Assembly (NCBI GenBank): GCA_026545765.1
Contig: CM048842.1
Location: 69,850,371 to 69,914,370, forward strand
Reading direction: 5' to 3'
Length of the DNA stretch: 64,000 nt
Source: Plantago major
Taxonomy: Eukaryota > Streptophyta > Magnoliopsida > Lamiales > Plantaginaceae
This document shows, in pieces, positions 12,798-25,885 of the stretch. The notes under the pieces were generated by a model that saw nothing but the letters and a program-made list of their open reading frames with translations, had not been told where the DNA came from and did no database searches. The position numbers and the translations under genes were made by a program. The stretch's first letter is position 1. Each line of letters begins with the position of its first letter.

Positions 12798-15700
12798 ATG
12801 GAACCATCGAGCAGCAATACGATGTCGTCAAATGCTGGTGATCATTACATCGGGAGCCGACTGAGCGTCACATCCAAGAGTGGGATTCGTTACGAGGGTA
12901 TCCTCGAGACACTCAATATCGAAGACTCTACAGTCGGTCTTAAAAATGGTACCCGTTCAATTTATTCTTTACTGTGTGTGTGTGTTATTTACTTTGATTT
13001 TCGTCTGCCTGTTGAAATGTTTATATTGGATGTTTCACTTGTTTTTATATTTTTAGAGTATTTGTTTGCGTCTCGAATTAGCAGGATAAGGCCGTGGAGT
13101 GATGATTTTCAGTTTAAGGTTTGGTTTTGGGTGTATGCTGTATTTTTCGATTATGTTCTTATTCATTTCTTTCAATTTCTTGTTTCTGGTTTTACATGCC
13201 ACACTAGCTGTACTTTGAAAGTGTGAATTCGTGTATTCTGATGAAAGGGCGACATAGAGATGTTAGGGTGCGAGAAAAGTGTTTCTTAAATCGAATGAAC
13301 TTTGTCACTATTGCAAATGTGAATAAGGTGTTAATTGTGAGGTTGTTGCATGGTAGTATTGTATTGTCTTCTAATGCCAAATGCAGCAGAAGCAGTAGTT
13401 TTATGTAGGGTGCAAGAAAAGTGTTTCTCAAAGCGAATGAACTTTGTCACTACTGCACATGTGATTAAGGTTGTTAATTGTTAGGTTGTTGCATGGTAGT
13501 ATTGTATTATCTTCTAATGCCAAATGCAGCAGAAGCAGTACTTTTCACTTTTTGATTATGTGTTCATAGTTTACAATACCCCTTGAGCCTTGCAGGCGGA
13601 CAAGATAGACATGCCAAGCTATTTTATATATAGCTGGAAAAAAATTTAATGTAAAAGGTCCTGATTGACTCTTACTGATTTTTACTGCAGTGCAATCATT
13701 CGGAACAGAGGGGAGAACAATTGGTGGGGCACAAGTTCCTCCTAGTGACAAAGTCTATGAGTATATTCTTTTTCGTGCCTCTGACATTAAAGTAAGTTTA
13801 AATGGCTATAAGTAACTCCAGAAAATGCTGAAATATTATGCTTTACCGATTTGGCTATAATATCCTTATTCCTTGCTTGCCAGTTGATTAGTTCCAGCTT
13901 CAATTTGTTTTGAAATGTGCAATTTTCAGCTTTCTGATTGTGCTTAATTTCAGGATTTGCAAGTTAAGGACCTTAACGCTGCTGCACCAGCTAAAAAAGA
14001 GGAGCCTCTTAATGATCCTGCAATTATTAAGGTTCTCTGCATTTTTGTGAGAATATCAATATTCCATTTCACTACCTTTCCATTTTCTCGCAAGTAATGT
14101 TACCAGTCTAAGTTAAGAATTAGGACCACGGGCTCCAATTTTGCACAGGATTCCTAGCTGCATTGTGAGTTTGAAAAGTGCCTAAATAGAATTCGTAATT
14201 TTGGCCTCCGCAGAGTAATTAATTATCCTCAACTATGTCATTCCTGTAACCAGATAATATATCACGATCTTTATCCGTGAACATCCCTACTGTGTTGGAA
14301 CTATCTCATGCTTTGATCACAACACCAAATATAAGTGTCAAGACAGCAGAATCATGTTCAAGCAAAATAAGTGACCAGCCGATTCTTCATTTCTCTTACA
14401 ATTACGCACAATGCACCAGCATGACATGCATGTCCTGTTGACTAAGATTAATTTCATCAACTGCAACTCTGGCAAATTCTGTGTCTGATATAACCTTCTT
14501 ATCTGCAGACAAACTTCAATGGGGAACCTTCATCTTCATCGATGTCAGCTGGTAATGCAACGTTTACAGGTGTGAACATGTATAGAGAGCCTTCTAACTT
14601 GTCATATCCTAGTGCGTTGAGTTATTCTGGATCTCAGTTGGGGAGTTCTAGTTCTCCTTACTTAACACAGAGTGCTGTGTCATCTAACGGCATGCCACCA
14701 CAATGGCAAGGATATGGAGCACCAGGGACTTTTACCAGTGCTCAAAGGCACTCCTTGCCCTCAACCACGGGTTTTTATCCCGCCCAGAATCAGCCATCTG
14801 CTGCCACTGCAGTTCCAAGTGTACCCAGCCATGCTTCTGCAGCACATGGACTCGCAACTTCTACGCCTGCGCCTATTTCTCAACAGCCATCTGCATTTTC
14901 TTCCATGCTACCTGGTGTTCACAGTTCAAATTCGTATAGTCGTTCATCTCCAGCACATGTACTCGCAACTTCTACTTCCTCGCATTTGACTGCTGCACCT
15001 GCCCATGCTTCCCCGCAGCTATCCATTCCACATACTGCTTCATTTGCTTCAACATTTCCTTCCTTTCAAAATCCTACATTGGTGAACTCTAACGGATTGG
15101 CAATGCCTTTCCCATCAACCTATAAGCCTGGCAGCAGCATTGAAGCTCCAAATCATGAGCCGTTATCCTCACTTCCTGCCCAGTCCTCATCATTTGTTTC
15201 AGAGAAGGTACCCGAATCTTTGTTATTACAACAACCAACACTTCTTACATCAAACCGATTTTCACAGCCCAGACTATCTGAGTTTTCTTCCTCAAAGAGT
15301 CAGTACTCAGATCAGATAGGCGCTGGGACAACTTTACCTTCCATGATTACTTCTGCTGTTGATCCTCCTTTGTTGCCATTACCACCACATGCGCAGAAGG
15401 TTCGTTAACTTTAATACAGGTTTTGTTTCCAACACATGTCAGTATTTATGCTACTATTTTCTCATACATGTACATATTTATCAAATATGAATGGCAAATT
15501 TCCTTTTTCTGTGATTTTACGTTCATCCAAGATGACCATTTACTGTGAATGAATATAAATTGAATTTAGAAATGGACTTTGCTTAAGTTTGATCTCACTC
15601 AAGTCTTTTCAAACTACAAACTTAGACTTTCAATTATTTTATTCAAGAAGCAGCAGTTGAAACTAAAATTCTTCTCTTCCTGAAATAATATGTTTGATAT

Positions 15701-16683
15701 GTACTGAACTTATCTTGCAATATCAAGATGGATCTGCCTGTTGTTATTCCCAACCCTTTTTTAAAAGTAGCATACATTATCTTAGAAATTGAAACTAGTG
15801 TGATAGGATAACATATAAATGTGTTGCAGTTGCACAAATGATATGCATAGCTTTCTGGCCGAGTTCTATACTTGTTAGAACACAACTAAATCTTTTGGAA
15901 AAGGTATAATTGACATTTGAACCAAAAGAGGATGTTCTTCCTTTTTCTTCAGTAAGATTAACATTGTAGTGTTATGAGTATCTTTGAATAGCTACCAACT
16001 TCAATCTTTTCGATGACAATTTGGTTGCAGTATTCTTCTGAGTTCACTGAAGAATTTGACTTTCAAGCAATGAATGAGAAGTTCAAGAAGGATGAGGTCT
16101 GGGGTCACCTTGGAAAAGCAAACCATAGAGATGAAATAGGAGTGCAGGAAAATGGAACGAGCAGGCAGGATGCTGGGGTAAGGAACCCTGGTTTGGTGCC
16201 CACCGGGGAGACTAAGGTGTGTATAGAAGATTGTTTTCTGAGTTTAAATTGTGCCTACAACAGTTTGTAGAAATAGGACATCAAGTTTATTTGTTGGTTA
16301 CTTTATTTTTTACGTCTCATGTAGCCTGCATATAACAAAGATGATTTCTTCGATACCATATCTGTTAATTCTGTTGGCCATGGAGCACGGAGTGGGTCAA
16401 ATCAATCGTCTGAAAGAATCAAGCTGAATTCTGAGGTTTGTTGATTCAGTTCTTTATTTATATACTTTTACAATAATACATGTACTGTAGAACAAGCAGT
16501 TTATTACGTCTGACCTTTTTTACTTTCTTGCAACCGCAGACCTTTGGCAATTTTGAACAGAGGACACAAATTGGTTATGATGGATATGGACCTCGACGTG
16601 GTTACCATCGTGGCCAACACCATCGTGGAAGAGGATATAACTATCGTAACGCAGGACGTGGGGGTTATATGCCTCCAAGATAA
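12798..16683 (+). CDS. DCP5: Decapping 5 / LSM14-SCD6 family mRNA decapping activator
   Basis: P-body protein that promotes mRNA decapping and translational repression (family knowledge for DCP5/LSM14/Tral/Scd6). Seven exons with GT-AG borders join in frame: 12798-12948, 13691-13791, 13954-14031, 14509-15399, 16031-16216, 16325-16435 and 16540-16683, giving 553 residues and stop TAA. Domains in order: LSm14 domain, residues about 17-84 ([20 protein letters not shown] and [17 protein letters not shown]); a long Ser/Pro/Gln-rich low-complexity linker, about 111-400; FDF box near 410-435 ([20 protein letters not shown]); and a C-terminal TFG box ([17 protein letters not shown]) leading into RGG-like repeats ending GRGGYMPPR. 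Length and domain order fit plant DCP5. The gene looks intact. It may be the paralogue resembling At4g19360 rather than the canonical DCP5; the sequence alone does not tell me. Confidence 0.92.
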
Positions 16684-17326
16684 TTGCAACTTAGGTGATT
16701 CAGAAATCAGAAGTGGACAGTGTCTGACATTGTGTTCGCTCATGCAATGTGGTCTTCCTATGCTCCAATAAACATGTCTAATATGAAGTCTATCAAAGCA
16801 TTATGGGAATAGATTCAGTGGTTGTTTAAGATCAATTTTAATTGTTAGCGGCAGCAGGTTTCACATTCTTTTTTTGGCTCTTGAAACCTGCCTGTTATCA
16901 GTTGGCTTGGCTCTACTGTAATCATGCTTGAATTGTGGTCCGGTGGGCACTTTAGTTTGGCTGGCATTATTTGCCTAGACATCTACTGCGTAATGAGAAG
17001 ATGAAGTAGTTAGCAGTACAAGATTCTCCTTTATAGCCTGCAACAACCTGAAAAACAATATACTTGCTTCTGTACTTCTATCGAGTTATCTGTATTAGCT
17101 GATCTGTTGCAAGGTTCAATTGTTGCTGTAATATGAAGGTGGTAATTTTCTCTTTTTCAGGAATCTTTTATCAATCTGTAAGGACTGAGAAAAAAATGCT
17201 TGAACGTCTGCATATTTGCAACTGATGCTCTTTGTATTTCTATCTTCTTTTATATATTTCCTTTTTGCTACATGTTGTATCTTTTGTCAGCAGGTAAGTA
17301 GTGAACCTTCTTTGGCCCTGTATGAC
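16684..17326. other. DCP5 3' UTR and convergent intergenic space
   Basis: An AATAAA at 16767-16772, about 85 bp after the DCP5 stop, is a plausible polyadenylation signal. The rest is the tail-to-tail gap between DCP5 and the DUF1218 gene. No further gene seen. Confidence 0.45.
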
Positions 17327-18340
17327 TTATTCATCGATTTTTTGTATGAACTTTGTATCGTCTCCTGCCTGCCTCATCCTTAATGTGGCAGAGCCGAGGA
17401 TTGAGCCTGAAGCCATCAGAGCCAGCACAGCAGAACCAATATATACCCCATCTTTAACCAAGTAGCACTCTCCATCTAGCCATCCTTCTCCAAATGGCTG
17501 ATGTCGGCTCATGCTGGTGGCTGCACTGATCATTGTCATACCAATTCCAAAACTGATCCTGTCATGAACCAAGATTTGTTAGTATTCTATCCCATGTTCA
17601 CTCGTGGTAATCGGAGATGTTAAACTAAACATGTTATAGCTAGTGGCTTGTCCTTAGCTGTCCATGTTACTAGGTTCTTTCACCTTGAAAAAACAAGTAT
17701 GTTATTACTGAATGGATTAGTTAGTGGTTTACACTATACAGCAACTAGCCTAGGCAAGTTGAGAGTTGAGAGAGACTAGTAAATGTTAGGTAACCGATTG
17801 TTTTGGATTTTCTGGGATGTCACTATTGTGCCATGTTTCATTTGTGATGTAGTGCGAGTTTGACAAAATGGTGTATTCGGAAAGATGGTAATGTCAATCG
17901 CACGATCTAATAGACCTGGTCGGTATGAGGATTGGAGAAAGAAAACGTTTACCATGAGAAAACTAGCAGACTGCATGAAAGTGTAGGCTTGCCAGGTTTA
18001 CATCTATGGCGACCGGTGTGCTCTCCTGATCGGAAGATTCTGCAATACAGAGAGGTCCCGATGATTTGTGCGGTAGCGGTGCAGGCTAACGATGCCAATC
18101 CTAATCCGAAAGCATCGGTTTGAGGAAGAGAACAGAATTTTCCATCTAACAAGATGTCCTCTTTCTGGAAACAAAAGGATTTAAAATTAGATTTATTTGG
18201 ATTCTGCAACAAATGAGCAGAGCAAAGTTGAGTACCTTTGATTTCTTGAATTCGGCAGCTAAGGAAAAGGCGAAGGAGAGGAGGCTGAAAATGATGACTG
18301 AAGAGAAGAAGATGAGGGTAACATAATTGGTTTTTCCCAT
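17327..18340 (-). CDS. DUF1218 membrane protein, MODIFYING WALL LIGNIN-1/2-like
   Basis: Small four-helix membrane protein of the plant DUF1218 family; Arabidopsis MWL1/MWL2 affect lignin in secondary walls (family knowledge). Three exons on the minus strand join in frame: 18340-18236, 18164-17953 and 17558-17327, encoding 182 residues, the usual family length. Residues 1-35 hold the first hydrophobic helix (VTLIFFSSVIIFSLLSFAF) followed by the family signature AAEFKKSKKEDI. The second exon has CSLPQTDAFGLGLASLAC and a second helix, then LLVFSW completing across the intron. The third exon has SFGIGMTMISAATSMS and a last helix VYIGSAVLALMASGSILGS. An in-frame ATG at 18352 is an alternative start; MGKTNY (18340) fits the family better. 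It lies next to the fatty alcohol oxidase on the same strand, as I recall for At4g19370/At4g19380. Confidence 0.88.
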
Positions 18341-18352
18341 GATTCCATTCAT

Positions 18353-18840
18353 ATGAATTACAAGATTTGTTGGTTTGTGAGGTTTGGATAAAGGAAAGGA
18401 GAAAGGAGGCTTGGAGTTCACTCAAAGTGATGGAGATTTTGAAAGGCTCTGTTCTTTTCTTTTCTTTGGGTTTGCTTATTGAGAAGAAGTAGAAGAAGAA
18501 TTATGAAAGTGAGTGGACAAGTGTGACATGTCAAGTTGGTCAACTATGTATTTCTCTTTGATTTCAGGAATTAATTAATTTTTGCCAACGTAATTAAAGT
18601 GTGCACTCAAAGAGATGTAAGCTTTTTTGTGCTTGTCTGATCCTATTACTCCACCACATGGTTTACAGGTGATGCCTGATATCAATCTTGCACTGACTGG
18701 TTGAGAGGAGATATGTCAAATGAGATTTTATCACATTATATATTATAGTGGCTACCGATACTGACACAAGCATATACTTAAGAATATCAATCGGTCTCTC
18801 AGGTCTTTTATTAATACATGTCTCAATACTTTGTATAATG
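18353..18840 (-). promoter_or_regulatory. Upstream region of the DUF1218 gene
   Basis: Holds the 5' leader and promoter of the minus-strand DUF1218 gene. A TTGACC core (W-box-like) occurs on the minus strand near 18537-18543. No clear TATA box. No other gene seen. Confidence 0.3.
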
Positions 18841-20386
18841 TGTAACATCGAGTTTTCTATTGTCAGTCGATGTATTACCCTGACTATCGTCAGTCAATGT
18901 GTCGACAAGTGACATGTGGCGTTGCCCTTCATTGCCATAACCTACTAATTATTTGCGGATTTTTCCCAGTTTAGTAAAAAGTTAGTTAAACAATTTTTAT
19001 ACACAATTAATTATAAACTGAGTATTCAATATTTTCTCCTAAAAAATGCCAATTCATCGGTTCATCCATAGTCTTCTTGCACTAACTGGTCCCATCACCG
19101 CCGGAACTCCACTCCTCCACCATTAGTTCCACCAGATCTCATTTTTCTTTTCATTACGACTGATATTCGAGTGATTGCATAGCTCTTGAAGCTCTAGGCC
19201 TCTGGCCGACATTGATGGTGGCTATATAGCTTCACCAAGGCCTCCCTTCCTCAATTAAAGATTGATTCTGACAAGAACAGAAAGGAGAAATGAAGTTAAT
19301 CAAATTATGACGCGGAGAATGGCGACAATTTTGACATAGTGATTCGATTCGTAGTTGTATTCCCATAGTAAGTTTCGGAAATATATGTCATATTGGATGG
19401 TGAATCATGACAACAAAACTATCGATGTTTATCAGTGTAAAGGAGAAGATTTTGAAATACCGTTTGCTTCTAAAAAAGAAAAACTAAGCTTTTCGGAAAA
19501 GTTTGCTCAGTTGTAGAGACCAAATAGTATGTTTCGAGAATATAAAGGACCGGCATTTGAGAATTTGATTATCTTCAGGACCTGGGTGCAATTAGGCAGT
19601 ATGATAGGCATATAAACGACAAAACAGAAGGGGATTAGATTTTGCAATTATACAATCTGATTGCATTATAGTAGGTCCCAAACCCCTTCAAATTTCCAAA
19701 TGGCGGTTCTTCAACTTTCTAAAACGTTCAATTAAGTCCCTGCAAATACATCGAAATTTCTGAAACCTCATTTCTCGATATTTTCAACAAATTTGGGTTC
19801 GAAAATTTGACATCGATACTCAACACTTTCTCGCAAATCACAGATTCAAACTTCTATATCGCGCACGACTCATAGATCCGGCCAAGCTGTTCCGGCCTTT
19901 CGACGTTTATAACTCAAAGTCCTATAGTTGCTAGTGAAGATAATCCTCCATGAGACCAATTGATTGATAGGATAAGGAAACTGTATAAACTCTATAATCA
20001 ATTTTGAATTTCACATAATTCTTTTGAAATCATTATGTAGGATTTGATCATCGATAATATATGGTGTTTATAGAAAAGATAAGAGATTGGTATTTTATTT
20101 TGATCTCATTGAGAGTTAGTTTTTATTGATAGACATTTAATTTTATTTATATAAAACTATTATTTTTATATAATTTAAATTATAAATGATATTTTAAATT
20201 TAAATATTAATTTGAGAACGATAGATAGCGATAAGAAACAATGTGAGCAACACTAAGTGCAACAATAGCAACATCATATAACGACACTCAGTGCAACAGA
20301 TAGCAGGTCAAACAATCTCTAAAACAAGTGACTGATGTTAATCAGGGCGACACCTCGACTGACGGTAGAAATCCCCGTCTAACATA
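18841..20386. mobile_element. Terminal-inverted-repeat element of about 1.5 kb, no transposase
   Basis: The 44 bases at 18841-18884 and the reverse complement of 20343-20386 match at about 31 positions, including TTTCTA, GTCAGTCGA and CCCTGA. The GTCAGTCGATGT word is repeated just inside the left end. No coding capacity or family-specific target duplication could be fixed, so the family is unknown; a non-autonomous MULE or similar is possible. Exact borders are uncertain by some bases. Confidence 0.5.
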
Positions 20387-20823
20387 CCCGAACAATGAAA
20401 TTTTCCTCAAGGGTACATTTTGCCAAATACACCCCTCACTTTGACTAGTGGATCCACCTGAAAAACTCAATATTAGGAGTGCTTGCATCAAACATCATTC
20501 TCCTTTTTTGTGCTTGACGCAAAGCATAATTCAACAACCATTTTTAACATACTCGTGTTAAAAAGGAAAAGTACCATTTATTACGTTAAATGTCATCAAG
20601 TGAAAGAAAAGTAGTATCATTTATTTATCCATTTTACAATCAAAGACACAACTACATGAAGTGTACTCTACAGACTGACAGGCTTGCTCAAACCACAAGC
20701 AATACATATACAAGAAAAGTGCACTTTACACGACTTACAATACATTGAAAGATATTGTAACAAATACCAATAACATTCAATTGTCAAGAACTTCACTGCA
20801 GCAAGAACACATAAGTTCTCCAG
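20387..20823 (-). other. FAO 3' flank
   Basis: AT-rich sequence downstream of the alcohol oxidase stop. Minus-strand AATAAA-like words occur near 20577-20582 and 20612-20620 and could direct polyadenylation. Nothing else seen. Confidence 0.4.
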
Positions 20824-23800
20824 CTACATCACTCTCTCCCTGTCAAGAACATCTAGAACCGATTGCGCGATACAATACGCGATAGCCTGAACCGTGACCA
20901 TCGGATTCACACCCAACGCAGTCGGAAATACACTTGTATCCGCCACAAACAGCCTCTCCACCTCCCACGTTTCTCCCTTCGGATTAACAACAGACACCTT
21001 CGGATCCACCCCCATCCTACAGCTCCCCATCTGATGCGCCGAACATATAGGCGTTGACAGTTTCCTCAATGGCTTCGAACTCTCTTCTTTCACGAATCTT
21101 TCGAATTCATCAGCACCCGCTTCCTTCACTTTCAACACCTTCCCTTCCCTATGATGCGTCCCAATTTCCTCAGCCCCAGCAGCTGCCAATATCCTCAAAA
21201 CCTTCTCAAGTCCTTTACACAAATTATCCTGATCAAAACTGTCGATTTCATAAGTTATGTCGGTCGGCGAATGCACGATTCCAGACCCTTTATCCCTCGC
21301 CAACGTAAAAGCATGTGCTGTTCTCGAAAACTTAAGCATCCTTTTTTTTATGTTGGCACCCGAAAGCCAAGGCATTACCGCAGAGAACATTCCAGGATGC
21401 AAAGACGGGGTCTGCAATATTACGCCATATCCAGAACCTTTTGGATCCGACTTCGACATTGCTGTCAAAATACTCCCTTTGTAACTTCGCTTCTCTGCCT
21501 CAGGCCAAGTACCAGTATCAGGGAAGTATCCCCATGCCAACACGACCGGATGGAGATGCAGGTTCCTGCCAATGTTCGGATTCTTTAAGCCACTGCGTTT
21601 TAACATTTCCGGTGTACAAATCGCACCACAAGCAGTGATAGTCACATTAGACTCTATAACACCAACTTCCTTAATGCCCTGATGTTCAAACTCGAATGAC
21701 ACTCCAACAGCCCTTCGTCTACCCTTAGTTTTTTGTGTTATCACTTTAACGGCTTCACATTCTGTTAAAATCACACCATTCCCTGATTCAACCATATCCT
21801 TTAACCATGTTTCCGTGGTGCCTTTTTTCCTGCCATCCTTACAACCTAGGCAGCACCAGCCACAGTCATGATCGGAAGGAGTGTTCTGCGGAACGTTCTC
21901 AACATTGTACCCTAAATTCTCACACCCTTTTCTCAAAACTATGTTGTTAAATCCTTCATGGTGGACTTCCGATTGTACCCCCATTTTTTGACACACCATA
22001 TCCAGTGCATTCTCATAAGTTTTGCTGTCGAAAAGCTCTAGCTTGTGGCTTTCGCTCCATTCTTTCATGACGTGTGATGGAGTTCGAATCGAGGCCGACC
22101 AGTTTATCGTGGATCCTCCACCAACTGTTGATCCTGCAAGCAACAGAACGTCCATGCTATTAGTCCCTGATAGACCGTTATTGAGGTACATTTGTTCCAT
22201 TGCTTGGCCTTCTAGTAGTGAAAGGTTGCTTCTTGCCAAATAGCTTCCTTTTTCAATCACAACCACTTTGTATCCGGCTTTTGCTAGCACTCCTGCCACA
22301 ACTCCACCTCCTGAGCCTGACCCTAGTACGACAGCGTCACATTTGACAATGAAAGACGATGTTCGAGTTTTGGATGAATCAGGGGTGGAAACAGGAAATC
22401 CTAAGTTATGTAGCTTGGTGAGTGCAGTTTCCTTATATAGGTTCAAATTGATGATGCCTTTGTAAAGAGGTCCAAATAGCTCTTCTTTAGTGTCTTGAGC
22501 TTCTATCTCTCCGTCTGCGGAATTTCTTGTTCTGTGGCCCGGATCTGGCCCGCAATAACCTATAGCTTTCCAGGATATGTTCTCATTTTTCTCATTCACC
22601 TGTAAAATGTAAATGTCATCCATTTCGGCACTTTTAGCAAAATTGCCTAGAAAGTAGAAACAATGGAAAAGATCGGTAGACGATTTGTGATAGCTGAACT
22701 ATATAGCTTGCACATGTTTAGGGGCAGGGCTTTAGTATATATACACCTGGTGGAAAATGTACATGTTCAAATGCAGTGGCGAATCCAGAAGCTTATTTCA
22801 GATGTGTCGTATTTAACTTGTAATTTTCATAATAAAAATATTATTGTCATATTAGTATATCCAGAAGCTTATTTAAAATGGGTCGTATTTAACTTGCGAT
22901 TTTCACAACAAAAATATTATTGTCATATTAGTATATTATAGAAAGAAAAATATATATTTATCATGAGGAAGATGGGTGTTGAACCCATAATCTCAAAGAA
23001 AGTATGTATATATTTATCCACTCAGCTACAAACAAATTCTAATTAACTTGTTAATAGGTAAAGTATACTAACTATACTATTCTTTTATTTATTTTTCCTC
23101 CGCACTACTAATTCGGGGTCGCGAAAAAGTCGAGCTGGGTCGAGTGACCCTCCTCGACCCAGCCTGGCCTCGCCAGTGTTCAAATGTCATTGATGAGTGA
23201 GCTAACTTAGCATACAATTACTCTTGCTAATTCGACACGTTCATTAATGATGGTGACAGATAAAAAAGTACTGGGACAAAAACTTAATAGCTAATCTTTA
23301 ACCAGCTACCAGTGGTCCAGCAAATTAAAAGTTTCTGTTTTAAGAATGGGCTACAATCTCCCTGAGTTAGGTGAACCTCAATTCAGGATGTAAATAGTTC
23401 TCTGTGAACCGAAGAACAGCTAACGGCACCACGCCAGGACGAGTTACCATGGGTAAATGGCGAACCATTATTATCCATTCCTCAGGTTGTTTTAGGAAAA
23501 AACAAATTTCCAGGACCAGCTTCAATCTATTTCTAACAACCTCATGACATAAGTCACATGAATTAGCTTCTGTAAGTGACTGAATTGATTTCCTTCTCTT
23601 CTCTTTTCTTTTCTTTTCTTTCTTCTCCTGATTTAGAATATGCCACGAATACTTGGCTTTGAGAATCATAAATGTCTGAATATAAAAATATACTAATATT
23701 TATCTTCCATGGAAATTAAGGCTCTGCAAGTTGATTTAGCTTCTATGGAAATTAACCATATTAGTTATGAACTTGACAGTTGTATTGCAACTTCATCATT

Positions 23801-25885
23801 GAAATTAAAGTTCTGCAAGTTGATTTAGCTTCCATGGAAGTATGTATTTAATGGACAGGAACATCCAACTGATCACTAGAACAAGTTGAAGATATATATT
23901 CTGGACAAGACTCAACTGTGTTAATTCGATTTAGCAATATATTATTTCACATCGTAACATTAGGAAAAATCACACCAAGCTCCCAAATTTATAATAGGGT
24001 TGACTTGACTTCGCTTCGTTTAACAACACTATCAGCACTTATGAAAGTTGTTAGACATTTGAAAATTATGAGTGATAAAAATCTAATTATTTTTAGGGAT
24101 TATGACTTGTTGCATGTACAACTAACTAACAACTTAAATGGTCACGTCACGTCTAGTAATAGACTAATAGTCCATAATACATATCCTTATCTAATGAATA
24201 ATGATGATTCTGTCTTAATTTAGAAAACAGACAATTACATCATCCTATCTTAATTGGAAAATGGTCCTGTGCCACAGTTCACATACTTTGTCGTTAAAGC
24301 TTAGATATAAGATTATTGTAGCAAATTAATGGAGTTCTATGTTTCTAGGACAGACTTGCAAGTTACAGGTTACCAGCAAAGTAACTTACTTCCTCCTCCC
24401 TTCACTTCCATGTTTCCATTTTGACTTTTTACAGTCAATCATCTTCAACTTTGACTACGAATTAATTTTAAACCCCAAATATAAAAACATTAATAAAATT
24501 ATATTTTGAAACTTTAAAGTTTTAAAATATAATTTAATTGAACATTTTACATTTTTTTGTTTAAGATTGATTCGTAGTCAAAGTTGAAAACGATTGATTA
24601 AGAAAAGTCAAAATGAAAAACATAGGACGGAACGGAACGGAGGAAGTATTACTGACTTACTGTTATGCCAAGAGAAGACTCCACTACAATAAATATACTC
24701 CCTCTCTCCCACATCATTTGTTTATATACCTTTTCATTTTTATAACTCCAATTTTACTTTACAACACACGCAAGCACCATGAGATAGTATAACATGTCGT
24801 GGACAGAAAAAACCTCTAAATCATTTCTTTACGTTTCATAATACTACACCCTTTAAAAAAATCCGTGCGAAACAAGTGTAAGTAATTTAATAAGACGGAT
24901 CGGAGGAGTATAATAAAGGTAGAAAAATATATATACCTGAGTAAAAAATTTGATATGAGTCAAGATCTTGAGAGATGAGTAGAGATTTCTCAAGAGATTG
25001 AAGCAACTATCAGCCCAAGAATGCAAAATTCGTTCTCTTGTCTGCAAATCAAGCTGTGAAAATCTGATGAAATATGGAAAATGAGGTGATAAGCTTTTCT
25101 TGCCACAGAGTATGAAGGTCCCCATTGATGTTGAGAGCAAGCTCAGTGCCAGCAGGCACAAACTCATCTTTGGATGTTGCACTCCTGGTAACATTACTGC
25201 TAGCTGCTCATAAATCGCCAAAAAAGAAAGAAAAAAAATTCATTAGTAAATTTACTTATAATAATTAAGTTCTGAATATTGTTATACAACTGTTATAAAT
25301 CATTTACATTTAATACAATGATCTTCAGCTGAAAATCATGCAGGGGTCTTTCTTTTTTTTTTTTTTTTTTCGGAAAGTCCATCAGGAATGCCAATAATAT
25401 TTTTCTTCATAATATATATAAGTTGAAGGTGTAACCAAGAGGTGCAAGAATTAAGGAAAACAATGGCTTAATTGTGATTCCTTTGCAATGTTAAAACATT
25501 CATGTTGAATCAAGATCAACTTTTGTTAAAAATCGAGTTGTCAAATCACAGTTTTAAATAACCAATAAATATGATTGATCACATTATAAAATAGCTGCTC
25601 CGATTGTAATTTTATTACTTCAAACCTTTTTTTTTTTTTTTTTGGCAGTGAAAAGCTTAGTGCAATGAAAGTAAAAATAAGTAAGATGATCATGTAGTGA
25701 AGTCTTACATTGGATACAGTACGGGTCATGGAAGCCGATGTCCGTAAATACTCGGCCACAGAGTCATCAAAATCATTATCAGGAGAAACCTGTACAGACG
25801 GTAAAAAAGTGTCGCATACAGCCGTAAGCGCTTCGATTTGGCCCTTGGACATACTCCCTCGCTCAACAACATTCTTCTTCCCCAT
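20824..25885 (-). CDS. Long-chain fatty alcohol oxidase (GMC oxidoreductase)
   Basis: FAD-dependent oxidase converting long-chain fatty alcohols to aldehydes, part of omega-oxidation and wax or lipid turnover; plant FAOs are membrane-bound (family knowledge). Three exons join in frame: 25885-25709, 25203-24937 and 22599-20824, giving 739 residues, normal for plant FAO. The N-terminal 148 residues hold the plant-specific leader (EALTAVCDTFLPS) and a hydrophobic segment with LLALSLLSTSMGTFILCG. The FAD-binding loop CDAVVLGSGSGGG is at about 236-247, and a second GMC signature GSTVGGGSTINWSASIRTP follows. The C-terminal SAHQMGSCRMG (about 668) and GVNPMVTVQA (about 711) carry the conserved His and Asn of the GMC active site. 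Intron 2 is long (2.3 kb) and filled with MITEs. No stop or shift in the coding exons. It is closest by memory to FAO4A-type genes. Confidence 0.93.
22785..22936. repeat. Tandem duplication of a 76-bp unit in FAO intron 2
   Basis: Two adjacent copies, 22785-22860 and 22861-22936, both starting CCAGAAGCTTATTT and ending GTCATATTAGTATAT, with only a few differences. It is a simple recent tandem duplication within the intron. Confidence 0.9.
24389..24646. mobile_element. Stowaway-like MITE (Tc1/mariner type), 258 bp, in FAO intron 2
   Basis: Starts CTTCCTCC after a TA and ends GGAGGAAG before a TA. The arms are long inverted repeats sharing CATTTTGACTTTT and CAACTTTGACTACGAAT. End sequence and TA duplication match Stowaway MITEs. 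Confidence 0.8.
24698..24908. mobile_element. Second Stowaway-like MITE, 211 bp, beside the FAO exon 2 donor
   Basis: Starts CTCCCTCTCTCCC after TA and ends CGGATCGGAGGAG before TA, the classic Stowaway terminus. It ends only 28 bp from the minus-strand splice donor at 24936 and lies about 50 bp from the first MITE. Confidence 0.75.

Noticed and set aside
23367-23669. 100-codon minus-strand ORF in FAO intron 2
   Set aside because: FAO exons 2 and 3 join perfectly without it, and it has no recognised domain; part of it is a low-complexity Lys/Glu run from a CT-rich tract.
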